DNA of 64,000 bases from Myrica gale (GCA_963930655.1 OZ005609.1:23137001-23201000); one strand, 5' to 3'. Shown: positions 11,377 to 24,011, counted from the first letter of the stretch. Numbers and translations: made by a program. The notes: generated by a model not told the origin, from the sequence alone.

Positions 11377-12930
11377 TCCCTTCCATGGCAATTATTCTTT
11401 AATAATGCAAGTATTTTTCTTGTGTATTTTTGCTTTTCCCTTCCCCTTCCTCTATTTTTTAAGAATCAAAAGAAGGATTAGAAAATAAGAAATTAGAACT
11501 TTGAATGAGAAATTTTATTTCAAGCATTTATGAACACCTCATATTATCAATTCGGTGACATTTCGTTCTCAACAACTACCTACTAACATATTGCACCCTG
11601 ACTTCACGATTTCCGTCGTTTTAGATGGAAAAGCGTGCACGTGACTCAGGGTGACATTTTATACCCCCAACTACCACATTTTTATTCCTAACAGCATCCT
11701 TTAAATTTGTTAGAAGTGAGTCCACAATTATTTCAAACAGTTCTGAGATCAACAAAATATATTCCAAAGCATCCTGTAAGATAAGTAATCAGATTTTGCT
11801 ATACAGATCTTACGGTATGCAGCACCTCAAACACACCAAGTTTAAATATTTTTCTTTTCTGTCTAAAACTTCAAACTGTGTAGGGTCCTCTCTTTCCATT
11901 GAGCTGTGAACAGTCTTTGGGAATTTAACCCATTTCTTTGCTCAGCCTCCTAAGCAAATTATGGATTTGCAGAGTGATGCCCTATATATCTTTACTCAAA
12001 TGAGTGGGAGACAATGATCCTTAAAGCACATTTTGGTAAAGTTTCACAGGGGATGAATTTGCAAGCTGTTAGTTGTAACCCTAGAGCTTGAAAAAAAAGT
12101 ATCCAGATACAATGTACCTGTGTTAGCCATTAGCTAGATGGCTTCAAATCCCCCTATCTAGCTTATATGACAGTACAAATATATTCCTGATAGATATGTG
12201 GGCATAAAAGACTTTAGACTATAGAGTGTGCTTTATGATTCACAGTTTTATAACCTTCTTATATAATATGGTTTACTGTAGAGTTTTTATTATATAATAT
12301 GGTTCCCATCAGCCTTACTGTGGAATTTGTTTTTTTTTTAAGTATACATGGTCGAGGTCAGGCAGTGTTCTTATGATCCCTGTCTATTTGTTGTAAAGGT
12401 GGTGGCTGCAGACTCATCCCCTAGTTTTAGGTTTCATCAAAATGCTTTTCGTGATTAAAGTAAGTGGCTTGAGTTGGTTTTGGAGGGTCTAATGAAGACG
12501 ATTAGTGTTTTTAAAAGACACAGAACATAGCAACTTTTTCATTTGTTTTAAAACCTCCTTTGGGTTTTTTATTCTTTTAACAAAGAGGTAGAGAAAAAAA
12601 GTTCCAATGACATGAAGATATGAAGGATTTAAAATCTTAAAAACTAATTTGATGAATTTCACCGTTTAAAAACTTATTTGATGTTCGCGTCAACCAGAGG
12701 AGTTACAAAGAGTTTCAAACTATCTCCTTCACAAACCCTCACTATTTTTCTCCCTGCGTGGGACTTGCTCTGTTTCCTCTCTACAAACTCACTTCTGTAG
12801 CTGGACTCCTGCTCTTTAAATATTTGCGTTCGGCGTCATTATTATGTGCCGCCAAAGTCCTCCGCGTGAGTTCCATTTTACGCAAAAAAAAAAAAGACCA
12901 TACCAATATTAGATAATGATGTACTTTTCT
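11377..12930. other. Gene-free AT-rich spacer
   Basis: No coding region or repeat structure with clear borders was seen. A direct TATATAATATGGTT-type repeat occurs near 12260-12305. Confidence 0.5.
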
Positions 12931-13426
12931 GGAAGGATCGACTAAGTGATTCGTCACCAATGACCAAACATCGCGATAGCCATTGCACTCTTTAAGGGCC
13001 ATATGGCATTGACCTACCGGCCTGCCAGCATTTTTATATTATGCAGACCACTTTAGGAAGTGGGAGCCCCTCAATGGGCATGTGGGACATCAACACGTGA
13101 TGGCTCACAGCACCAGTTTGTCAGTTGATGACCATAGGCAGGAACCTGTAACAAGGGGATGAAAACCTTATGCGGTCAATAGGAAGGATCGACTAAGTGA
13201 TTCGTCACCAATGACCAAACATCGCGATAGCCATTGCACTCTTTAAGGGCCATATGGCATTGACCTACCGGCCTGCCAGCATTTTTATATTATGCAGACC
13301 ACTTTAGGAAGTGGGAGCCCCTCAATGGGCACGTGGGACATCAACACGTGATGGCTCACAGCACCAGTTTGTCAGTTGATGACCATAGGCAGGAACCTGT
13401 AACAAGGGGATGAAAACCTTATGCGG
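12931..13426. repeat. Near-perfect tandem duplication, period 251 bp
   Basis: The block 12931-13175 recurs at 13182-13426, separated by 6 bases. Only one substitution was seen (T to C within GGGCATGTGGG), so the duplication is recent. The unit is not AT-rich like its surroundings. No protein family was recognised in either strand; a short minus-strand reading (MALKECNGYRDVWSLVTNHL) has no match that I know. Confidence 0.95.
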
Positions 13427-14300
13427 CCTATTGACCTGTTTTATTAGTCCCCTTTCTCAGTGCACTTCTGCCTTAACTTGCTACGTTCTGATCAAGACAA
13501 CTTTTTCATTTGATAATCCTGCCTAATCATATCTCTGTCGCAAGATGGTGTCAGGGTTGACATCATGGTCCATTTTACAGCGAATCGAAGGGGTGTTAAT
13601 GTTAGCATGACAGTTCTAGATATGTCCATTGGGCATTGGTAACTCAAAAGGATTATTCTTATCTGAATCATTTCTCCTCTCCTCCGTCTTCAGGTCTAAT
13701 GTTTAGCTGTGCCAACTACTCGCTCTAGTTAATGACAGGTAAAGCACATCAAGTATAATATTCACCCTCAGGTTCTATTGGGTGGGAGGGACATATCATT
13801 GGTAGATCATCTTAAACTAGTTAATTAGCTTCAGAACTACTAAGGGTTGTGTTGAACTTGGTAATATTTTATCCTCTCAATGAGTGGGTTGGGGAGTACA
13901 GTGAAAGCTCTTAATCTCTCCAATAAAGCTGAAACGTCGGGCATGCATCTTGTCATTGATTCGGTTATAATGCACAAAACAGAACTTTTGCACTTTGATG
14001 GGCGTTCCAACAGGATAGGTTTGCACTAGTCATGGTTGTTGAGGTGAGCTGTATAATTTAGAGAAATTATAGAAATCCCTTCAATCAAATTAAATATGAG
14101 ATTTGTGTAATCAACTTTAATTAGTTAATTATAATTGTCTTCTCCTCTAATAAAAAGAAGGATTCCTTGTACAGTTTAGACACACCTCAAAATACAAAAT
14201 ATTCTTCTATTTTTCTGTCTTTTTTTCTTATGTCAACAATGGAATAGGTATTATTATATTTCAATGGTCCCGAGGGTTTTAATTAGGACTAACTTTTGTG
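13427..14300. other. Spacer upstream of the GUB_WAK gene
   Basis: Nothing was recognised apart from the likely promoter at its right end. Confidence 0.5.
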
Positions 14301-14308
14301 ATTCACAA

Positions 14309-14315
14309 TAAATAG
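14309..14315 (+). promoter_or_regulatory. Candidate TATA box
   Basis: ATAAATA lies 58 bases before the ATG of the downstream gene, followed by a pyrimidine-rich stretch suited to a short 5' UTR. Assignment is by motif and spacing only. Confidence 0.4.
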
Positions 14316-14372
14316 ACACCTTACTCTTCGCATTTCTTGCTTGCCTCTGGTCTTTTCCTCTATCCTTAAACA

Positions 14373-15023
14373 ATGAGCACCTTCGTGAGTATGCTTTTGA
14401 TGTTTCTTGTGATCATTTTAGTAATAACCCATGTGTCAGCCAACAATAATGCCTGCCCCAAATGTGGGGATATTGAAGTTCCATACCCGCTTAGCACAGA
14501 CGACAACTGTGGAGACCCAAAGTATAGAGTCTATTGCAACGATGGCATCCTCGAGTTCATGTCAGCAGCTGGAGGGTTTTACTACAAAATCCTCAGCATC
14601 GATCCGAGTGCTTATAAGCTTATTATAAGTCCGCCCTCAATCCAAGCAAACACGTGTCATTCTTCTGACTTGCCTTTAGGAGGCCTAAGATTCGATCAGA
14701 ACTTGCCCTTCAACATCTCTACTCACAACACAGTCATGCTGCTGAATTGCTCCGACTCCATTCTTCCTTCACCTCTCAATTGTACCGCGGCCAGCATTTG
14801 TAGGCAGTTCGAGGAGAAGTCGTCGGAGGGAAGTGGGTGTAGAAACACCCTTTGCTGTCACTACTTGAAAGATTCTGCCATGACTTCACATATGATTAGG
14901 GTTAGGGTTGGAGGGTGCACTGCTTATACCTCCCTGGTGAATTGGAGGCTCGGAGCTTCCTTTGATTCATGGGACTACGGCATTGAGTTGCAATGGGTGC
15001 CCCCCCAACTGACTTTGGTCTAG
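14373..15023 (+). CDS. Secreted GUB_WAK_bind-domain wall protein
   Basis: An intron-less 216-aa protein. Residues 1-23 (MSTFVSMLLMFLVIILVITH, then VSA) form a clear signal peptide. The mature part opens with CPKCGDIEVPYPL and continues NCGDPKYRVYC, the hallmark of the galacturonan-binding domain found at the N-terminus of wall-associated kinases (pectin-binding in the apoplast). Further cysteines, several N-x-S/T sites (FNIS, LNCS, LNCT) and a WAK-associated region (CRNTLCCHYL) follow. There is no transmembrane segment or kinase. It ends at WVPPQLTLV; as I recall the family, longer soluble relatives continue with a Cys-rich tail here, so this is either a natural short form or a truncation. 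No frame change recovers such a tail. An apoplastic pectin-binding role is inferred from the domain. Confidence 0.85.
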   Translation: MSTFVSMLLMFLVIILVITHVSANNNACPKCGDIEVPYPLSTDDNCGDPKYRVYCNDGILEFMSAAGGFYYKILSIDPSAYKLIISPPSIQANTCHSSDLPLGGLRFDQNLPFNISTHNTVMLLNCSDSILPSPLNCTAASICRQFEEKSSEGSGCRNTLCCHYLKDSAMTSHMIRVRVGGCTAYTSLVNWRLGASFDSWDYGIELQWVPPQLTLV

Positions 15024-16725
15024 TGAACTTAGCATAAGCCATAAAGTGTGTGGTAAATTTCGGCTTTCGTCATTTAGGTTAAAAAATTATGGGTACGTTG
15101 GTAGCTTTAATATGAGTCGGCTACATTGGAGAAATGGGCCACCGTTAGGTTGTGACATTTGGTTCATCGTGATTGGGATCGAAGTGGAATAAGAAAAGCC
15201 TTCCTAGTTTTTGGAATCTGTATGTATTGTCTTACATGCACGTGTGCCAACTGCACTGGATGTCCATTTTGTCTTATTGTTTGGCTTTTATGTTGCTAGC
15301 TAAGTGAAACTTCATTCATGAGATTCAAAGGTAACAAAGTCTGAAGGTAAAACAGAAAAATCAAGAACCCCAGATAAATCAGCCCATCTTGTGCTTTGTT
15401 ACGCTCGGCTTGAAATTTGATACTCCACTTATTCATACTGGCAACATGGAATATGATTTAATAAGAATCAAAATAATTTTGCCACTTGTTTCCTTACAGC
15501 ATCGATTAGTTCTTCTCCAACAACGAAAAAAACCTAAACGGACCAGATACCCTACGCCCTACAATATGCCAGAAACGAAAAAAAAAAACCTAAATAGACC
15601 AGATGCCCTATGATATGCCGGAAGTTCGATTAGGTCTTCTAATTGATGAACTCTGCCCCTCATCGATGTTCGAGGAAGCTAGAGCGGGATGTGTCCATAA
15701 AAGACAAAAAGGTTTTGCTTTACCGGCTTCATTTCCATTTGGAGGTGGGAGCACAAAAGTAATCTAGACAGCTGCTAAATGAAAAGGATCATTTTATGGA
15801 ATATATATATATATATATAGGGCTTTGTCAAGAGGTTCAAGCAGCGTCTCCAGGTTCAGCTCTGATGAGCATCTTCAGACGTCTGACAAGAACACTGCTT
15901 AGTTTCGTTCGTTATTATTACTTATCATTCCTCTCCCCCATTCCCCCATTCATTCTTCAGGGAGACACCCTTCGGAAAAGATGGTTTTCTACTGCCTTCT
16001 ATATCCTCTCAACATGTCTTAAGTTTCTCCCGCATCTCTTCACCCCAGGGTGACCAGAACTTCCATTATCACCTGTAACAACAATCTTACTTCACGTCTA
16101 CATTCTTTAACATCCATTAAAGTTGCTGTCGAATAAAACAAATGGATAAAAAAAACAAACCACTCTATGATTTGCTGATGCTAAGAAAAATGTGCTCGAA
16201 AGAAAATGGCGCAAATACGACACCTCAAACAAATACTAAACATGTAGAATACTGCTGTACACGATTGATGATGTTGGGCAATGATAACTTGGATAAATGG
16301 TTCAACAAGTCAGTCCTTTTGTGACGAGCAAAAAGTTTTCAGCACCTTACCGTACATAATGCAGGTACCACTCAAATGAAATATCCTTCTGAAGGAAAAT
16401 ACAAAGTAGAAACTAATCCGCCATGCTTTCCCACTACACAGAAAAGGCTGTAGGAACAAACTTATCATTACACAATCTTCGTTTACTTACAAATTCAACC
16501 TGTTAGTAACAAAACTATCACAAACATATCTAATAGATATCATGTTTGTCCTCCATCAGTCAGTCCAACAGCCGAGCACAAACAGAATTCACACAAACTT
16601 TTAACAATCTCCAGAATACCTACCCTCTTTAACTTTTTTAACTCATTTGTTACACGCGTCCGTGGGAACAATTTCTGAAGAGGAAAATCAAGCATGCTCA
16701 CACTGCCAGAAAAAAATGTCAATAT
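15024..16725. other. Spacer between the GUB_WAK gene and PP2C
   Basis: Holds a short (AT)n run at about 15799-15819 and two similar ACCAGATRCCCTA-containing segments near 15543 and 15599. The part from about 16340 is probably 3' UTR of the minus-strand PP2C gene. No further gene was seen. Confidence 0.5.
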
Positions 16726-19010
16726 TTACCATTTTATCATATCATTCACTATGATATCACCGTGGGTCTGCTCGGCCTTTTTTCCTTCCATGGCATCTTT
16801 CTTCTTCCGACAGTTAGCACAGAGGAAGGGGCCTTCCCATGGTTTTGATGCTGGTGAGAAGAAAGTCCCCGAATTAACCGATAGTCCATCAGCTGGGGAT
16901 TGATCAACTTGGCAGACTGCACACCGGAAAAGCCCAGAGTTTGTATTCTGAGGAAAATCTTTACCCAGCCTGCATTTCCGTTAGAAGAAACAGGAACTAA
17001 GGACTAGGTGCAAGACAACAAAACATAAGACCCCCTAGTTCCTTTTTTTCAAACAAGCAGTTGCATCACTATATCCAAGGACAGAGCAATCAACATTACT
17101 GAACAAGTAGGCAGAAAAAGTTTGTTCTTCACTTGGCATTCAAGGTGTATTAAGTCATGCCCAGTAGGTATAAGTTCAAGTATGTGGGAAAATTTGAGTC
17201 TCCAGATTTGAAAAAAAAAAATTATATTTGGAACAACAGCAGCCGAAAAGATGTCTCCATATACAGTTGTACACATTGTATAGCAGTAATGAGTTCTCTA
17301 ACCATGATGGCAGGACACCAAGCAAATAAGGACAACTATCTCATGTACCTTTCTGCGAGCATTGCAGAACCCTCTTCAAACAACTCCTCCACAACACCAA
17401 CAGCAGAAAGCTTATTTGTTGATTTGCTCATGGAAGTCCCAGATTTCTTCCCAAACAACGCACTGAGCATATTCTGTTTTTTCCTTGGTGTTGGTAGTAG
17501 AACAGAATGGTCACATGGGATAATATCAACAACAAGGCAGGTTGTATCATCCTTCAGACCCCTTGACCTCAGAGCTTCCTGAACAACGGAACAAGAAAGC
17601 ATTAAGACACTAAGTTTAGTTTAGGTATCATCTTAGACCTGAAACAAGAATTTCATTCCAGCCATCACCTTCACAACTAGCTTTGCAGCAAGCTCTGCAG
17701 GTAAACCCCGACAAGATTTAGCGGCCATATCAGAAGGTAACGCATCCCAGATACCATCAGAAGCAATTATAAGTCTTCCTCCAGCACTTGAAAGCTAAAC
17801 AACAGAAAAGGTTCAGAATACATGATGGAAAATGCAAATAAAAGCCTACACTAAGATACAACAAACTCACCTTCACTTGCTTAACATGTGGTATCGGGAC
17901 AATGAATTCTCCAACATCTGTGTCACCAATTGACCTAGAAAGGCATAATCCACCAGGCCAGCAGCGAAGGGGCCCAACCTATGAACCAGATACAGATTGG
18001 AAATAATAAGATAGGTGAATAGCAGATGATGCATAAAAGCTTCTTGCTTTCATGAGTAGCATGCTGAACAAATATAATCACATTATACCCCATTTCCTCC
18101 AAAGACATTTAGCCTTCCAACTTCACCCCCACTAGCAGTGACACGCTCTCTCTCTTCTACATTCTCTTCCAGCCGGTGATCAACAGTCAAGAGGGAAACT
18201 ACACCCCCTTGGGTGTCCAATATGCATCGTGAATCCCCCACAGATGCAACAGTTATAGTCCAACCATCAATCACAACGAACGTCACCGTCGTGCCAGAAG
18301 TTTCCCCTGTCATTATCACCCGAACATTGGACATAAGAACCAAAGAAGAAAATGCGCAAAAACTGAAACATATAAATCCAACAAGACATTTAGTGCTTAC
18401 CTTTCTGCTGAAATTCTATGTCAGTTTTCACAAAACCTGCAACTAGTGCCCGAGGAAGGGCTTGAAGCCACTCTTCCCTACTGATTCCTTGAGGAATCGC
18501 ACTCAAAACATTTCCTAGTAAATTCTCCTTTGCAAAGATAGCAGCTGATATACCATTATGCCCATCAAAAATCTGCCAGGTAAAAATTACAGTGGGTATT
18601 GTAACCATAAGGAATTATACTGATGCTCCATTTTGACGCTGAGTAAAAAAATGGAAAAGATAAGCCTGAAAAGTGAGACCTCTATCTAACAAAACCAAAT
18701 TCAATTCAGCTAAAAGCTTGGAGGGCATATAATAATAGTTTAGACAAGCTCATAAGTGTGTATGTGTGTGCGCTCCAATGTATTTGGAAAGAAATAATAC
18801 CGCAAAGACAGAGAATGAGGTTGACGGATTCCCAGGAACTCGCTCACAATCAAGCTTTATTAGGAAGTAATCCTCTCCTTTCTTTGCCAAACCAGCCTGT
18901 CCATACTTTACGAAAGGTTTCTCAACCTTCTCACTCCTAAGCTCGCGACCAATCAGGGTGGCAAGTGGAACAAGAGGAGGCTTCATCCTCGACACTTCTG
19001 CCTGGCTCAT
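16726..19010 (-). CDS. Protein phosphatase 2C (PPM family)
   Basis: A Mg/Mn-dependent Ser/Thr phosphatase. Coding exons on the minus strand are 19010-18801, 18572-18401, 18306-18089, 17978-17871, 17794-17669, 17578-17349 and 16969-16726. All have GT-AG borders and join into 435 aa, about the length I recall for its Arabidopsis relatives (At1g68410 and At1g47380 group). Catalytic motifs appear in order: GQAGLAKKGEDYF, FDGHNG, GETSGTTVTFV, ASVGDSRC, SRSIGDTDVGEF, ASDGIWDAL and DDTTCLVVDI. The C-terminal extension has the CAVCQVD and CANC cysteine pairs (a zinc-ribbon-like tail) typical of this subgroup. The start is the ATG at 19010, the first in frame after an acceptor at about 19045; a 5' UTR exon probably ends at 19625. 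It appears intact. The last few residues depend on whether the GTGATATC in the final exon is used as a donor. Confidence 0.9.
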
Positions 19011-19870
19011 CTTAGTATATGTTTTGACATCTCCAAGATCCAACTGCCAAAAGCTTAATCATCCAAAACAATAGTTTAGATTTTCCCCACTGGACAGGAT
19101 ATATTCCACTGGACAGGAAACAGAAATCAACCTTAAATCTACAAAGGAACCACTGAGGCTCACAGAGTTACGACATCTTAAAATTGACACCAAAAACACC
19201 CACCAGTCAAGCACGATCACCCAAAATCAAAGATCCCATTCCGATACTATAAGAACACCAACGTGAAACACACAAATCTCCAACAACTGATCTAACTTCT
19301 TTACCCACCAACGCAACGCAGTACAGGTAAAGTCTACCATCCACAAACAATAGTGCAAATGCAAATCAAATGAGACCAAACAAAATAGTTCATATCGGAA
19401 ACTTAATCCATCTGAATCAACCCATTCGATCTGTTCCACACAATTTCACTTCACTGCGCCGAATGGCCACCACAATCTCGACCAAACAGTCTCAATTTCT
19501 TCTTTCTGTACAGTACCAAGACCCATACCTTGCTAAATTTAAAATAGAAGTAACAAAAACAGAATGTGCGAAGAATAGTGTAACAAATGGGAAAAATTAC
19601 ACGACAAAAAAGCCCTAAACTCACCTAGATCAAACCGAGAGAACCGGACATTGAACAGCGGTGATAGCCCACTTAAGAGAGCTGCATTTCTTAAGCTTGA
19701 TCAGTTGCTCAAAACCCCTTAAGAGGGCTCGCAGGTTCTCATATGACTTTTTTTTTCTTCTTCTTCTAAGCAGGTTCTCCTATGACTTGATAGGAAGAGA
19801 AATCTAGAAAGAGAGAGCAACTGAAGACGAGCGTGTGGCTTTTAGAGAGAGAAAACGCGGAAAAACAGAT
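19011..19870 (-). other. 5' leader and intron of the PP2C gene
   Basis: A donor-like CTAG/GTGAGT at 19625/19624 (minus strand) and an acceptor GGCAG just before 19045 define a probable 5' UTR intron of about 580 bases. The leader exon lies above 19625 and is GA-rich (on the + strand GAAGAGAAATCTAGAAAGAG). The transcription start was not determined. Confidence 0.55.
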
Positions 19871-20209
19871 TTTTTTTTTTTAGCGAAGTAAGTATCCACG
19901 ACGACGTTTTTGTCCTGATCTCGGCTGTGACGGAGGAAAGCGAAAAGTAGTCAAATGACGGAAAGGTCCTTGACCCGTGATTTCGCAATTGTGCCGAAGC
20001 CAAGGAGTAATTTTGTGAATAATCAGTTTTGCGTTCTGCCTTATAGAATTTTCCCTCCCAAGGAGTAATTTTGTGAATAATCTATTTTTTTACAACAAAT
20101 TTATTGTCTATTAAAATGAGTTCACCTTAAACTTTAAAAAGACTAACACAACTGTCTACGACTTATAATCTCGTACTTAAATTACCAGTTTATTTCTAAC
20201 AAAAATTAA

Positions 20210-20388
20210 GGGTGCGTTTGCACCAAAAATATCACAATATTTTTCACCAACTCCTAATAAAATACTTCAATATAATTTCTCTCTTTTCCATCAAAAAATA
20301 TAAAAAATTATCTCTCTCTTCACTTTTTCACTAAACCCAATACCAACACAAAACTCAATACCAAAAATTTTTCAACACAAACACAACC
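20210..20388. mobile_element. Tourist-like MITE
   Basis: A 179-bp AT-rich element with ends GGGTGCGTTTG and CAAACACAACC, flanked by the target duplication TAA (20207-20209, 20389-20391). TAA duplications and this TIR type point to the PIF/Harbinger group. No coding capacity. Confidence 0.8.
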
Positions 20389-20391
20389 TAA

Positions 20392-21372
20392 GTACGTGGA
20401 ACCGTGGTACTTATCTGTATAATATTAACTACGCTTTAACCATCATGCTTGCCGCAATGGGTTAAGTTTCTATTTATGTTTGTCACACCCAAAGTGATTA
20501 TAATTGAGCTGAGTTGAGTCGAGTTTAATTGCTCATTTGATAATATTATCCGATCTTATTGTGTTGAGGCCAGAAAGGTCATTTTGTGGGATGTTGACCT
20601 CTAATAAATCTAATGGCCGTCCACGGAAAAGTGAAGACAATGCCTCCCCACTCGACATCACAAAACAGTGCTGTGTGTTGGTTGGCAGAAATTAGGTGGA
20701 TTATGACAGCATATTTTATCAGTGAATTTGGACAAACAGATTGGTAAGCAACCTAGGCTTAATGTAAGCCAACTAAGGTAGCTGTCTTTTTCCTTAATTA
20801 TTTTTAAGGAAAAATTAGTAATCAAGATGTAGAGAGATTGATAGAGAGAGAGAGAGTTGACATATGGTGCAAGAGAACCATGCAACCAGCCCAAACTTTG
20901 ACATGCTTTTTCTGATTTACCTAGGGCTTATGTGAGCTTTTTCTTTATTTCTTTCTTTCTTTTTCTTTTTTTTCATGAGTAATGTATTTTCCCTCGTCTC
21001 AAGCCTAAACGAGCCCAAATAGTTAAAAAGGTTTTTTTTCAATTTCCTTAAAAAAAATTAAATCTATGATATTTAAACATGTGCAATTTTTGTACTATTC
21101 TAGGGATTACAAGTATACCCACTTGAAGAAGTTCATTTGCAAAAATTAATTGGGGGTCAACTTCTTAACATCATCATCAAGCTAGGGTATAATTCAGTTT
21201 GAGAAAATAAATAATAAAGAAACTACATTAGGTTTGATCATAGCTCGAACTTGGGGAAAAGCATGTGCAACATTCTTTTTGTTGTGTATGAACTAATGAT
21301 GGTCGATTAAAAAATAAAGGGTTTCTGCATTTTGCATATTAGTTTTATTCAACAACTTGAAAATCTCTAAGA
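20392..21372. other. Spacer with a 24-bp repeat
   Basis: No gene was seen. A 24-base string at 20753-20776 recurs exactly at 22267-22290, and an inverted relative lies near 22230. The cause is unknown. Confidence 0.5.
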
Positions 21373-21583
21373 AAAAAATCTCTAAGGGTTTGGTGTGGTG
21401 GTAAGGCTTCGACTTGGGTTCTAACATGTCCCAAGTTCGAGCCCCAACACCCCAATTATCGCCCTTGACATACACGCTCCCTGGGTTGTGGGGTCAGTCC
21501 AGGGGCCGGGGTTTGTACTTCAGGGTTGGGCCAAAAAGGTCCGGCTTTGGAGAATTTCCTAGTCATAAAAAAAAATCTCTAAG
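21373..21583 (+). mobile_element. tRNA-derived SINE, copy 1
   Basis: The body starts GGTTTGGTGTGGTGGTAAGG (box A-like) at about 21388, carries a box B-like AAGTTCGAGCCC, and ends in an A-run before 21583. It is flanked by the 15-bp direct repeat AAAAAAATCTCTAAG (21373-21387 and up to 21583). A second copy in reverse orientation lies at about 57361-57556, with roughly 85-90% identity by eye. Confidence 0.85.
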
Positions 21584-23340
21584 AAAAAAAATTAACAAGT
21601 AATAATATACACTTAAAATTAATATTTTTACTAGGATCATCACACCTTAGCTGCATAAATAGAAACTTTTAAATTCCAATTAATCTTGGCTCAGACTATA
21701 AATATGATTAGTGTACTCCAAAGTATTATAAGAATAATAGCGAAAACGACATCGAATCACACATCACAAAAAGTAATTAATGGGCGTTGCTAAAAAAAAT
21801 TGATCAAATAGGAAGTGTATTTAACAACGAGAAAACTCCAAAAAAAATTTCCTTTTTTGGTGGTTTGCGGGGGAGAGGCTTTGCCATTGTGGAAGTGGGG
21901 AGTGGGGACAATTTGGGAGTATCGCCTTTGACAAATAAATATGAATATTCTTGCTTAAAAATATACAAAATTGTACTGACGTGGCCATGTGCTTATTGGG
22001 ACCCGCGGAACCATCTGGCCGCTCGTTTGAAGGGGTTTCGGTCCCAGCTGGAAAAAAGGTACTCGTTTGATGCCTCCGCAAGTGGATGTCTGCTTGGCAA
22101 AGGCTGGACGTTGCTAAAATCACTCTGGTGCAGCTAATGATAATACTCTCGATTTCCTTAACATACACCTGTTGAAAGAGCACAACCCCATCACCTTCGC
22201 CATCAACGCCACAACCTTTCTAGGCTATGTTAGTTGGCTTAGCCTAATTTAAGTACCAACCTGTTTCTAGGCTTAATGTAAGCCAACTAAATAACTTTCT
22301 AGCCCCTGTGGTTATCCGGAGATCTCCTTGGCCACTTAACTCTTTCTAGTCTATAGTTTTTTTATGGGGATAGGTTTTTCCGCCTTAAAAAAGGATTGTC
22401 ATTGCTGAGGCACAATGAGTAAGGAAACAGGCCCGAGACGGAACGAAAAAGGCTGAGCCCATCCTAATATGAGTAAGCTTTCGTCGACTGAAAATCAGTC
22501 GTTTGAAAAAAACCGACAACCCTCTTAAATGGGAGTCACGTCAAGCATGAAAAGGTGAAGCCTAAGAATAATTAACCATCTAATTCCTGACAAAAAATAA
22601 TGCTAGAAAGAATAATATATGGTCATTAAATGAGCGAACTAAGACCGCTCTCATAAGATCAATGAGGAGAAGGTGAGAGAAAGGGAGGCTCATTCAATAA
22701 ATGTGGGACAGAAGATGCATAATGAAGGATTAACCACCATTCAAAAAGGAGAGACAAGGGCTAACACTCCAAAACAAGGAGAAAGCAAGAATGAAGATGA
22801 TAGGCCGAGGCCCAGCAAGCCCAGCCCAAAAGGAAAAGAAAAAGGATATATATATATATATATAAGGAGAAAGGATCAGAAATAGGTACACACTCTCTCT
22901 CATTCATTATCGAACCAGTAAACAAAAGATATAGAAAAATGAAGATTAACAAAGGCATCAGAGAAATCCCCCTAAGGGAAGGATCTCGTGTCCTAGTTTA
23001 TTTTATTTGCTTGTAGGAGGAAGGAAAAAGAGTTTGAGCCTTTCAACTCGTCCAAAGTGCTGGACTTCAGGCCCAGCTCCCTCAGACTCTTAGCCCAGTA
23101 GATTCCGTGATAGGCCGGTTAAAAATGACTTCATCAGTTTTCTCTCCTGCTTGTGTCTTTTAATTTCTAAATCTCCCTAAATCTTTTACAAGATAATGTT
23201 CAAGGAATTAGATTTAATATTGCTAATAAGTTTAAGTTTTTCATTGACAGACAATTTTCACAATACCACACTAGTAATCAAAAGTTCTACATGTCCACTG
23301 GGAATTTAAAGCCACGAGAGAAAGTGATACACATAAAATT
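21584..23340. other. Spacer with possible retroelement debris
   Basis: The stretch 22640-23150 has a TATATATATAAGG run (22846-22865) followed by a purine-rich leader-like segment, reminiscent of an LTR, but I found no borders or duplication. No gene was recognised. Confidence 0.35.
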
Positions 23341-23342
23341 AG

Positions 23343-23700
23343 AGAAAATTTCACTTTTTGCCTCCAAATTATTAGAGTAATGTCATTCTTAGATTCTAAC
23401 TATTATTTTCATCACATTCCACCGTAGAACTATTGCAATTCATTAAATTTGACTCAACTATCATTTTCATCACATTCCACCCTTGAACTACTGCAATTCA
23501 TCAATTTATACCCCTTAATATCATTTTACGGTTTAAATGAGTGAAAAATGGACTATACGGCACAATATCGATGGTTAGATCTTATAAAATGATGCAATTT
23601 GATGATTTTGAGAGTTTAAAAGCAAAATATGATGAAATTAATAATTTCGACTTGAAAATGATATTTACGTAATAGTTGGGAGTGAAAAGTGAAATTTTCT
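23343..23700. mobile_element. Fold-back element 1
   Basis: Perfect 16-bp terminal inverted repeats (AGAAAATTTCACTTTT at 23343-23358 and its complement at 23685-23700) enclose about 330 bp with further internal partial complementarity. Non-coding. It is similar in style to elements at 26524, 41551 and 57040. Confidence 0.7.
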
Positions 23701-23819
23701 GGTACAGTTATATTACTTCCTTTCATTAAAATATCTTTGAGGGAATTAGGCTGACATGATTGGTACTTGAGAGCTACTTTAGAGAGGAATTGAGGAAGTT
23801 TTTGCTATTAGGGAACTAA

Positions 23820-24008
23820 GGGTGCGTTTGTGTACCAAAATTTTACCCCCTCTAAAATTTTAACACAATTAAATATTACAATATAATCTCTCTCTCCCCA
23901 TCAAATCATTACTATTTACTACAAAAAAATATAAAAAATTACCTCTCTTCACTTTTTCACTAAACTCAATACCTAAAATTTTAACAACACTAATATGCAA
24001 AAGCACAT
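23820..24008. mobile_element. Tourist-like MITE
   Basis: A 189-bp element with end GGGTGCGTTTG and a weaker right TIR (CAAAAGCACA), flanked by TAA (23817-23819 and 24009-24011). It is related to the MITE at 20210. Confidence 0.7.
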
Positions 24009-24011
24009 TAA

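Noticed and set aside
14995-15010. Possible frameshift in the seven-C run ending the GUB_WAK gene
   Set aside because: Neither shifted frame gives the Cys-rich tail of longer relatives, so I have no evidence for an error.
16540-16722. Extra 60-codon minus-strand exon after PP2C
   Set aside because: No family resemblance, and the preceding exon already has a stop at 16726-16728; it is more likely 3' UTR.
22640-23150. LTR retrotransposon end
   Set aside because: TATA-like run and leader-like composition, but no border, duplication or coding domain was found.
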